NCBI GenBank assembly: GCA_021778875.1
Contig: JAJYBT010000298.1
Location: 1-5,019, forward strand
Origin: Acidobacteriota bacterium
GTDB lineage: Bacteria; Acidobacteriota; Terriglobia; Terriglobales; Acidobacteriaceae
Length of the DNA stretch: 5,019 nt
Direction: 5' to 3'
Below the pieces are notes generated by a model. That model had not been told where the DNA came from and did not search any database. It saw nothing but the letters and a program-made list of their open reading frames with translations. The stretch's first letter is position 1. Every line of letters begins with the position of its first letter. The position numbers were made by a program, and so were the translations under genes. Shown piece by piece: positions 1-4,870 of this stretch.

Positions 1-51
1 GAGCGCGACAGCCCCAACGGCAGCGGTCAGCCCCCCGGCCACCGCCCTTGA
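1..51 (+). CDS. 3' end of an upstream gene (partial, unidentified)
   Basis: Reading from base 1, sixteen codons run to a TGA at 49-51 and encode a hydrophilic tail rich in Gly, Pro, Ser and Arg (ending GQPPGHRP). Fourteen of the sixteen codons end in G or C, which matches the codon use of the confirmed genes here. The other two + strand frames lack this bias. The fragment is too short to name, and the call rests only on codon phase. The DsbA-like reading frame is also open to the window edge, so a longer version of that gene is the competing explanation. Confidence 0.35.
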   Translation, partial: ERDSPNGSGQPPGHRP

Positions 52-80
52 CGGCAGCAACTTTCCCCCCGGCAAGCCGT

Positions 81-86
81 TACAAT
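81..86 (+). promoter_or_regulatory. Possible -10 element for the DsbA-like pair
   Basis: TACAAT differs from the TATAAT consensus at one position and lies 26 bp before the first DsbA-like start codon. No convincing -35 hexamer sits 16-18 bp upstream. The only TTGAC-like sequence (TTGACG, 48-53) is 27 bp away, which is too far. The evidence is therefore a lone -10-like hexamer in an otherwise GC-rich region. Confidence 0.25.
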
Positions 87-93
87 CAATATC

Positions 94-99
94 AGGGAG
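94..99 (+). promoter_or_regulatory. Weakly placed ribosome binding site of the first DsbA-like gene
   Basis: AGGGAG is the only purine-rich Shine-Dalgarno-like match before the ATG at 113. Its spacing of 13 nt is longer than the usual 5-9 nt. It gives modest support to the chosen start. Confidence 0.4.
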
Positions 100-112
100 C
101 CGTCTAATTTAC

Positions 113-814
113 ATGAATTCACTCTTTGCCCGCAGATTCCCCGCTCGCCGCAACCCTGCCGGCCTGCTGTTGAGCCTGGTCTCCGCCGTTGTGCTGCTTG
201 CCTCCGGCGCCGCCGCGCATGCACAGCTTGCCGGAGCGCCCACCACGCCGGTGCACGACGCCTCCGCCCTCAAGCCGCCCGCCGGCGCCCGCGTTGCGAT
301 TGTGGAGTTTGAAGACATGGAGTGCCCCGACTGCGCGCGCGCCAATCCGCTCCTCAAGGAAGCCGCGGAAAAGTACAACATCCCCTGGGTGCGCCATGAC
401 TTCCCGCTGTCCTTCCACATCTGGAGCACGCAGGCCGCCATCAACGCCCGCTGGTTCGACACCCGCAGCAAGAAGCTCGGCGACGACTATCGCGACGCTG
501 TCTTCGCCAGCCAGACCAGCATCTACAACCTGAACATCCTCAATCAGTTCACCCAACGGTTCGCGCAGCAGCACGGCGTGGCCCTGCCCTTCGCCATTGA
601 CCCGCAGGGCAAGCTGGCCGCCGAAGTCAAGGCCGACTACGCCCTCGGCCAGCGCATCGGCATCGAGCACACGCCCACCATCTGGGTGGTGACCAACGGT
701 GGCAAAGCGGCTCCGTTCATTGAGATCGTGGACCGCACCAAGCTCTTCCAGGTCATCGACCAGGCCCTTGCACAAACCCGCTCCGAGGCCCCGGCGCGCT
801 CGGCGCATCGCTAA
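113..814 (+). CDS. Exported DsbA-like thiol-disulfide oxidoreductase (paralogue 1, CPDC)
   Basis: This 233-residue protein is a probable periplasmic thioredoxin-fold protein of the DsbA family (thioredoxin_4 type). It would oxidise, reduce or isomerise disulfides in exported proteins. Residues 1-37 form a signal peptide: an Arg-rich start, a hydrophobic core at about 17-34, and an AHA cleavage site before Gln38. There is no lipobox. The first beta strand (VAIVEF) leads into the active site CPDC at 71-74. The segment at about 78-160 fits the helical insertion of DsbA, and TP at 187-188 supplies the cis-proline that packs against the CXXC. The ATG at 113 is chosen because it places the signal peptide correctly. 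The frame stays open upstream, but no further ATG or GTG occurs before the window edge. No DsbB or DsbD partner is visible, so the redox direction cannot be told. Family assignment is firm and the role is inferred. Confidence 0.9.
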   Translation: MNSLFARRFPARRNPAGLLLSLVSAVVLLASGAAAHAQLAGAPTTPVHDASALKPPAGARVAIVEFEDMECPDCARANPLLKEAAEKYNIPWVRHDFPLSFHIWSTQAAINARWFDTRSKKLGDDYRDAVFASQTSIYNLNILNQFTQRFAQQHGVALPFAIDPQGKLAAEVKADYALGQRIGIEHTPTIWVVTNGGKAAPFIEIVDRTKLFQVIDQALAQTRSEAPARSAHR

Positions 815-844
815 TTCGCAAACCCGGACGCACGTTTCCAAGCT

Positions 845-1582
845 ATGCTCACATTCCGTTTTACTCGCAACTCCGTTCGCGCTGCCGCTCATGCCTGGGG
901 CAGCGCGCGTCGTTTCCGGCACATGGCCGTTGCCGCGCTCCTGGCCACTGCAGCCGTCGGAGCACTCGCACAGTTCGCCTCCTCCCGGCCGCCCACGCAG
1001 GTGCTCAATCCCATCGCCCTCAAGCCGCCTGCCGGAGCCCGCGTGGCCATCGTCGAGTTCGACGACCTGGAGTGCCCCGCCTGCGCCAACGCCAACCCCT
1101 TCCTCAAAGCGGCCGCGGCCAAATACCGCATCCCCTGGGTCCGCCACGATCTCCTCATCCCCTCGCACATGTGGAGCCGCAGCGCCGCCATCAAGGCCCG
1201 CTGGTTTGACTCGCAGAACCCCGCCCTCGGCAGCGAGTACCGCGACGAGGTCTTCGCCAACCAGCCCTACATCTACAACCTCAGCATGCTCAACCAGTTC
1301 ACCGATCGCTTTGCGATGAACCACCACGTCACCATGCCCGCCGACGTGGACCCGCAGGGCAAGCTGGCCGCCGAAGTCGAGGCGGATACGAAGCTCGGCC
1401 AGCAGACCGGCGCCCGCTTCACGCCTACCATCTTCGTGGTCGCCTCCGGCTCCAAGGGCCCGCCGTTTGTTGAGGTGCTCAACCCCGAGCAGAATCTCGA
1501 CCAGGTCATCGAGCAGGCCCTGGCCAATACCGCCCCCGCGCCTGCCCCAACACCCGCGAAAAGCAAGGCCCGCAAGCACTAA
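845..1582 (+). CDS. Exported DsbA-like thiol-disulfide oxidoreductase (paralogue 2, CPAC)
   Basis: This 245-residue protein is a tandem paralogue of the preceding gene. From LKPPAGAR onward the two align without gaps for 141 residues with about two-thirds identity by hand count. It has a CPAC active site at 77-80, the cis-proline motif FTPT at 192-195, and the same helical insertion. A hydrophobic segment at about 28-42 ends in ALA before Gln43, which fits signal peptidase I cleavage. The Arg-rich stretch before it (27 residues) is unusually long. ATG 923 would start directly at the hydrophobic core but would lose all the positive charges, so 845 is preferred. Neither start has a clear Shine-Dalgarno sequence. 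The gene begins 30 bp after its neighbour's stop and is probably co-transcribed and translated from the same message. The tail after about residue 229 is a low-complexity Pro/Ala then Lys/Arg extension (PAPAPTPAKSKARKH) that the first paralogue lacks in this form. Confidence 0.9.
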   Translation: MLTFRFTRNSVRAAAHAWGSARRFRHMAVAALLATAAVGALAQFASSRPPTQVLNPIALKPPAGARVAIVEFDDLECPACANANPFLKAAAAKYRIPWVRHDLLIPSHMWSRSAAIKARWFDSQNPALGSEYRDEVFANQPYIYNLSMLNQFTDRFAMNHHVTMPADVDPQGKLAAEVEADTKLGQQTGARFTPTIFVVASGSKGPPFVEVLNPEQNLDQVIEQALANTAPAPAPTPAKSKARKH

Positions 1583-1607
1583 GCGGCCGCCACTCCCGCA
1601 CAAAGCA

Positions 1608-1640
1608 AATCGGCGCATTCCGCAGTGGAATGCGCCGATT
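1608..1640. terminator. Bidirectional intrinsic terminator
   Basis: A perfect 14-bp inverted repeat (arms 1608-1621 and 1627-1640, outer sequence AATCGGCGCATTCC) closes over a 5-nt loop. It is followed by CTTTTCT on the + strand and by GATTTGCTTTG on the minus strand (stem end included). It lies 25 bp after the stop of the second DsbA-like gene and 17 bp after the stop of the converging radical SAM gene. It can therefore end transcription from both sides. Confidence 0.88.
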
Positions 1641-1657
1641 CTTTTCTGCCCTCAGGC

Positions 1658-2704
1658 TTAGTGGCCCAGCTGAATATTCACCAGTTCCGGCGTCTTCTCG
1701 CCCGCCGGGCATCCCGGAAACACAATCCGCTTCTGCGGCGCGCGCCAGTGGTCAATGTGGCTGATGCGGTGCACGCAGCCGATGGTGCAGTTCGGCGCGC
1801 AGCTCTTGCCCGTCCGGAACTCCCGCTTCAGGTCGGCCTTGGTGTACTCCCCAATCGGCACCCCCGGAAAGCCCCGCTGCTGCGAACAGTAGTGCACCAG
1901 CCCGTCCTCGCAAATGTACAGGTAGCGCGAGCCCGCCCGGCAGCGCCAGTCATTCGGCCGCCCCTGCGCAATCGCCTCCTGGAACTGGTCAAACTGGGCG
2001 TAGTTGGTCTTCTTCCGGTTGCGCATCTCAAAGTAGACCTTGGCCTCTTCCGGATTCAGCGGCTTCAGCTGCCCGCCGCCGTCGTGGATAATGCCGATCG
2101 TCGACTCAAAGCCCAGCTCCAGCGCCCGCTTGCCAATCACCAGCGCATCGTTCGGGTCCTTAAAGCCGCCGCCCACCACCGAGTTGATGTTCACATGGAA
2201 CTCGGCGTGCTCGGCCAGCATCTGCAGCTTCTTGTCCAGAACCTTCAGGCTCTTCTTTGAGATTTCGTCCGGCTCCACGTTGTCGATGCTGATCTGCATA
2301 TGATCCAGCCCGGCGCGGTTCAGCCGCTCAATCCGCTCCGCGTTCAGCAGATAGCCGTTCGTGATCATGCCCGCGATCGCGCCGTTTCTGCGGATGCGCC
2401 GGATGATGTCATCCAGATCAGGATGCGTCAGCGGCTCGCCGCCACTGATGCCCACCATCGCCGTGCCCAGCCGTCCCAGGTGGTCCAGCCGCCGATACAT
2501 CTCTTCCAGCGGCACCGGTTCACTCACCTTGTCATACTCGTTGCAATACGCGCAGCTCAGGTTGCAAAAGCGCATGGGCACAATCTGCGCCAGCACCGGG
2601 TGCCCGGTGTTGGCCAGCGCACGGCCCACCATTGCCAGCTCGCGTACCTTCCGCGTGGCCGCTTTCCAGCGCCCGCGTACCGTTGATCTCCGGGGAACAG
2701 CCAT
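1658..2704 (-). CDS. Radical SAM protein with SPASM-like C-terminal domain
   Basis: This 348-residue protein has the radical SAM [4Fe-4S] motif CNLSCAYC (Cys47, Cys51, Cys54) and the SAM-binding GGEP motif at 88-91, followed by a TIM-barrel-like region to about 220. The C-terminal part holds seven cysteines (255, 265, 273, 302, 306, 310, 332). Cys255 to Cys273 fits the first half of the SPASM signature (C-X12-G-X4-C). The second half reads C-X3-C-X3-C rather than the usual C-X2-C-X5-C-X3-C, so an auxiliary Fe-S cluster is likely but of variant ligation. SPASM proteins modify peptides or proteins, or act in cofactor synthesis (PqqE, AhbD/NirJ-like). The substrate here is unknown and no precursor peptide gene is visible. 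The first 35 residues are basic and not hydrophobic, so the protein is cytoplasmic. An in-frame TGA at 2717-2719 limits the start to 2704 or to Met25 (2632). The purine tract AGAAGG abuts the 2704 ATG with no spacer. The gene follows uspA-like by 66 bp on the same strand. Confidence 0.9.
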   Translation of the reverse strand: MAVPRRSTVRGRWKAATRKVRELAMVGRALANTGHPVLAQIVPMRFCNLSCAYCNEYDKVSEPVPLEEMYRRLDHLGRLGTAMVGISGGEPLTHPDLDDIIRRIRRNGAIAGMITNGYLLNAERIERLNRAGLDHMQISIDNVEPDEISKKSLKVLDKKLQMLAEHAEFHVNINSVVGGGFKDPNDALVIGKRALELGFESTIGIIHDGGGQLKPLNPEEAKVYFEMRNRKKTNYAQFDQFQEAIAQGRPNDWRCRAGSRYLYICEDGLVHYCSQQRGFPGVPIGEYTKADLKREFRTGKSCAPNCTIGCVHRISHIDHWRAPQKRIVFPGCPAGEKTPELVNIQLGH

Positions 2705-2770
2705 CCTTCTATTGAATCACATCGCCCGCTGACGGGCCATCCGCCGTCGAATCAGCCTGCTTGCCCCCGC

Positions 2771-3205
2771 CTACTGCGCCCGCAGCACCATCACCGGGCA
2801 CGGCGCATGGCGCAGCACGCCCTGCGCCACGCTGCCCAGCAGAATCGTGCTCACCACGTTGCGGCCATGCGTACCCATCACAATCAGGTCGGCGGGCCAG
2901 TTCTTCGCCGTCTCCACAATCATGGCCGCCGGCTTGCCGGTTTCCACAAACTCCAGCGGCGGTGGCGTCGCGGCCGCCCGCATGCTGAACGCGTTCAACA
3001 GGCTCCTGGCCTCGCGCTGCGTCCTCGCCACCCATTGCTCTTCTGACACGCCCGACTCCACGCCCAGCCGGATCGTCGCCGGGTCAATCACCGTCACAAA
3101 GGCAACCTCCGCGCCCAGTTGGCGCGCCAGGGCCAGCCCCGCATCCGCGGCGTGTGCGGCAAACACGCTTTCATCCACGGCAATCAGAATCCTTTGAAAG
3201 CTCAC
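2771..3205 (-). CDS. Universal stress protein, UspA family, ATP-binding type
   Basis: This 144-residue single-domain protein has the usual length for a UspA monomer. It opens with the typical first strand and acidic residue (ILIAVDES, Asp11). Near its C-terminus it carries the nucleotide-binding pattern G-X2-G-X9-G-S (Gly111, Gly114, Gly124, Ser125), as in the ATP-binding MJ0577-like branch. The VMGTHGR and LRHAPCPVMVLR stretches are diagnostic of the family. These are soluble cytoplasmic proteins, usually dimers, linked to survival under stress, starvation or low oxygen. The start is GTG at 3205, fixed by the strong ribosome binding site just upstream and by the N-terminal strand beginning at residue 4. 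It is the first gene of a minus-strand pair with the radical SAM gene. Stress induction is likely from the family and is not shown by the sequence. Confidence 0.93.
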   Translation of the reverse strand: MSFQRILIAVDESVFAAHAADAGLALARQLGAEVAFVTVIDPATIRLGVESGVSEEQWVARTQREARSLLNAFSMRAAATPPPLEFVETGKPAAMIVETAKNWPADLIVMGTHGRNVVSTILLGSVAQGVLRHAPCPVMVLRAQ

Positions 3206-3220
3206 GGCACACCCCTTTCC
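3206..3220 (-). promoter_or_regulatory. Ribosome binding site that fixes the GTG start of the UspA gene
   Basis: On the minus strand GGAAAGGGG is followed by a 6-nt spacer and then GTG at 3205-3203. The match and spacing are near ideal. No ATG nearby would give an intact UspA first strand, so the non-ATG start is well supported. Confidence 0.75.
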
Positions 3221-3258
3221 CAGCCGTCGGCGAAGCCTTTCTCCGCTCCGCCCCAGAC

Positions 3259-3264
3259 ACTATA
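3259..3264 (-). promoter_or_regulatory. Possible -10 element of the UspA/radical SAM unit
   Basis: The minus strand reads TATAGT, identical to the better-supported -10 of the divergent DUF302 promoter. It would give a leader of roughly 45 nt before the GTG start. The sequence 16-18 bp upstream is GC-rich and shows no -35 match, so the promoter may need an activator or an alternative sigma factor, or the hexamer may be chance. Confidence 0.35.
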
Positions 3265-3322
3265 CCCCTGATGCCGAATCTCCGCGCCTGCCCTCACGGA
3301 AAAACCGCGCCTTCCCGGCTCT

Positions 3323-3361
3323 CCGGCAGTCAAACAACCGGGCCGGCACTCTGCCAGCACT
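3323..3361 (+). repeat. Three near-copies of an 8-bp motif upstream of the DUF302 promoter
   Basis: CCGGCAGT (3323-3330), CCGGCACT (3343-3350) and CCAGCACT (3354-3361) share the pattern CCRGCAST. Copies two and three extend to nine bases (GCCGGCACT and GCCAGCACT, one mismatch). They lie 11 bp apart, about one helical turn, and copy one lies 20 bp before copy two, about two turns. The last copy abuts the -35 hexamer. This arrangement resembles activator sites, but the motif is short and the region GC-rich, so chance is possible. Confidence 0.3.
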
Positions 3362-3389
3362 TGGAAATCCGGCCCACGTAACCTATAGT
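3361..3389 (+). promoter_or_regulatory. Sigma-70-type promoter of the DUF302 gene
   Basis: TTGGAA (3361-3366, four of six consensus bases) is separated by exactly 17 bp from TATAGT (3384-3389, five of six). Transcription would start near 3396 and leave a leader of about 28 nt before the ATG. The ribosome binding site AAGGGAG at 3412-3418 then follows with a 5-nt spacer. This is the best-formed promoter in the window. Confidence 0.65.
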
Positions 3390-3423
3390 CCCTCTGGCAA
3401 TCCAGCGGAACAAGGGAGCACCC

Positions 3424-3813
3424 ATGCAAGACTTCGAGTACACCGTCGAAACCAGCAAATCCTTTGACGACGCCGTACGCGCCGTGGAGCAGAACACCCC
3501 GGCCCACGGCTTCCGCGTGCTGCACACCCACGACGTGGCCGCCACCCTGGCCGAGAAGGGCTTCCAGCGCGAGCCGCTCAAGATCATAGAGATCTGCAAC
3601 GCAAAGTACGCCCACGAGGTGCTCGAAAAGGACGTAAGCGCCGCACTCATGCTGCCCTGCCCCATCGTCGTGCTCCAGCACGGCGGCTACACCCGCATCA
3701 GCACCATGCGCCCCACCCTCATGTCTCAGATGTACCCCGGCAAGGGCCTCGACGAAATCGCCGCGTTGGTGGAGAAGACCGCCATCGCCATCGTCGACGC
3801 GTCCGCAAAATAA
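3424..3813 (+). CDS. DUF302 family protein
   Basis: This 129-residue protein matches the DUF302 family over nearly its whole length. An N-terminal strand and helix (FEYTVETSKSFDDAVRAVE) lead to the conserved core: KIIEICNAKYAHEVLEKD at 53-70, LPCPIVV at 77-83 and ISTMRPT at 92-98. DUF302 domains form small alpha/beta folds that dimerise. Their biochemical role is not established, so no function is claimed. The two family cysteines, Cys58 and Cys79, are present. There is no signal peptide or membrane segment, so it is probably cytoplasmic. The start is supported by AAGGGAG five bases upstream and by the promoter at 3361-3389. It is a single-gene unit, divergent from the UspA gene across 218 bp. 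Shared stress control with UspA is conceivable from the position but not shown. Confidence 0.92.
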   Translation: MQDFEYTVETSKSFDDAVRAVEQNTPAHGFRVLHTHDVAATLAEKGFQREPLKIIEICNAKYAHEVLEKDVSAALMLPCPIVVLQHGGYTRISTMRPTLMSQMYPGKGLDEIAALVEKTAIAIVDASAK

Positions 3814-3818
3814 CGCGC

Positions 3819-3837
3819 ACCCCGCCCGCGCCGGGGT
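3819..3837 (+). terminator. Short hairpin just after the DUF302 gene
   Basis: ACCCCG (3819-3824) pairs with CGGGGT (3832-3837) over a 7-nt loop, starting five bases after the stop codon. It has no following T-run. It could be a weak terminator or an mRNA 3' stabiliser, acting with the larger hairpin downstream. Confidence 0.35.
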
Positions 3838-3849
3838 CACCCAACGCAA

Positions 3850-3882
3850 AGGGCGCCAGCCGGAGTCTCCGGCCAGCGCCCT
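3850..3882. terminator. Hairpin between convergent DUF302 and PDZ genes
   Basis: The outer arms AGGGCGC (3850-3856) and GCGCCCT (3876-3882) pair for 7 bp. After a 2x2 internal loop the inner arms GCCGGA and TCCGGC pair for 6 bp over a 3-nt loop. It sits 22 bp after the stop of the minus-strand PDZ gene and 36 bp after the DUF302 stop, where a shared terminator is expected. The flanks are only weakly T-rich (TTTGCGTTG on the minus strand; no run on the + strand), so termination may be inefficient or factor-assisted. Confidence 0.55.
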
Positions 3883-3904
3883 GTATCTGCTGTTGCTGCC
3901 TTAT

Positions 3905-4792
3905 TCAACTGCGCTTGTGCTTGGGGTCCACCTGCAGCGTCAGCGTCTGTTGTTTGCGGTCGCGCAAAATCGTAACCGGCACCGCCTTGCCCTGGTTGGC
4001 GCGCATCGCGCGGTCCCAGTCAGACACGGTGGTGATGTTCTCTGTACCCACCTTCAGAATCACGTCAAACGCCTTCAGCCCGGCCGTGGCGGCATCGCTC
4101 TTGCGTGCCACCTGCTTCACCATCAGGCCATTCTCCACGCCCAGGTAGTCGGCCATCTGCGAGGTCAGCGGCTCCACCATCGCGCCCACGTTCAGGCTGC
4201 TGCCGAAGAACGGCAGATGAAATCCGCCCGTCGACGGCACATCGCCGCCCGCTCCGCTGCCCGACAGAATCCCCATCCCCTGCGGCGGAGGCGCAAACAC
4301 CTGGTTCCCGTCGCCAATCTTGTTCCAGACGTCGTGCTCCATCTTCTTCCGGTCGGCCAGCGTCACAGACAGCGTCTGCAGATTGCCGTCCCGGTTGATC
4401 ACCAGGCTCACCGCCCGCCCCGCCGGAATCTCGCGCAGCATGCGGCTGAAGTGCTCCGCGCTGTCTACATTCTGCCCATTCAGCTCAACCACCACGTCAT
4501 TCACGTGGATGCCCGCCTGCGCAGCCGGCGCATCATGGTCGATCAGCGTCACTACGGCACCATGCGCGTCCTTCAATTTCAGCCGCTGTGCCGACTCCGC
4601 ATCCACATCGCCCACCAGCACCCCCAGGTAGCCCGGCGCACTGGAGTGCAACAGGCTGGGCAGCCGCAGCATCTGCGCAATGCGCGAGCTCTGCGCCTCG
4701 GCCCGTGGCGTCGCCGTCAGCGCCGCCGCCAGCAGCATCCCCATGCCAAGGCAGCTCAGTCCAACCCGGTAAGGCCTCACAAGGTACTTCAT
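3905..4792 (-). CDS. Exported tandem-PDZ protein without a protease domain
   Basis: This 295-residue protein starts with a signal peptide: MKYLVRPYR, a hydrophobic core at about 11-27, and AEA cleavage before Gln35. It has two PDZ domains. PDZ1 spans about 54-146 (GYLGVLVGDV, then DAPAAQAGIHVNDVVVELNGQ). PDZ2 spans about 201-288 (LNVGAMVEPL, then SDAATAGLKAFDVILKVG). A Gly/Pro-rich linker at about 168-195 joins them. HtrA/DegP proteases carry such a PDZ pair after a trypsin-like domain; that domain and its His-Asp-Ser triad are absent here. The protein probably binds exposed C-termini or unfolded chains in the periplasm, as adaptor, chaperone or sensor (inference). AGGAG ends 10 nt before the ATG, with GAAG closer. 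The gene lies 78 bp downstream of the HEAT-like gene on the same strand and is probably its operon partner. Cys14 sits inside the hydrophobic core and is not a convincing lipobox cysteine. Confidence 0.88.
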   Translation of the reverse strand: MKYLVRPYRVGLSCLGMGMLLAAALTATPRAEAQSSRIAQMLRLPSLLHSSAPGYLGVLVGDVDAESAQRLKLKDAHGAVVTLIDHDAPAAQAGIHVNDVVVELNGQNVDSAEHFSRMLREIPAGRAVSLVINRDGNLQTLSVTLADRKKMEHDVWNKIGDGNQVFAPPPQGMGILSGSGAGGDVPSTGGFHLPFFGSSLNVGAMVEPLTSQMADYLGVENGLMVKQVARKSDAATAGLKAFDVILKVGTENITTVSDWDRAMRANQGKAVPVTILRDRKQQTLTLQVDPKHKRS

Positions 4793-4870
4793 AGTGCTTC
4801 TTCTCCTGCTGTTCCTTCTCCGGCTCGCACTCTTCTCTCTGCGGTGCGCTCGCCGGCGTACAACCCTACA

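Noticed and set aside
48..86. TTGACG with TACAAT as a complete promoter
   Set aside because: The spacer is 27 bp, far beyond the 16-18 bp that sigma-70 holoenzyme tolerates. Only the -10-like hexamer is kept, at low confidence.
113..223. Twin-arginine signal in the DsbA-like proteins (ARRF in both N-termini)
   Set aside because: The residues after the arginine pair do not fit S-R-R-x-F-L-K (F directly follows RR), and the features fit ordinary Sec signal peptides. Sec export also suits disulfide-forming proteins.
119..1618. A 499-residue minus-strand open frame spanning both DsbA-like genes
   Set aside because: It is antisense to two genes with clear family motifs and signal peptides. Long antisense frames are expected in GC-rich DNA with strong third-position bias. 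Its product is Gly/Val/Leu-rich with no recognisable domain, and it runs into the terminator stem.
1625..2260. A 211-residue + strand open frame inside the radical SAM gene
   Set aside because: It starts within the terminator stem, is antisense to the conserved cysteine-rich domain, and has no recognisable motif.
2724..2737. Hairpin GCCCG-CTGA-CGGGC between the UspA and radical SAM genes as a terminator
   Set aside because: The stem is only 5 bp and no T-run follows on the minus strand, so it is not enough to split the proposed operon.
3154..3381. A 75-residue + strand open frame in the divergent intergenic region
   Set aside because: It overlaps the UspA start and the promoter elements, has no ribosome binding site, and its composition is random-like.
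3202..3849. A 215-residue minus-strand open frame opposite the DUF302 gene
   Set aside because: DUF302 is unambiguous on the + strand with promoter and ribosome binding site. The antisense product has no family features.
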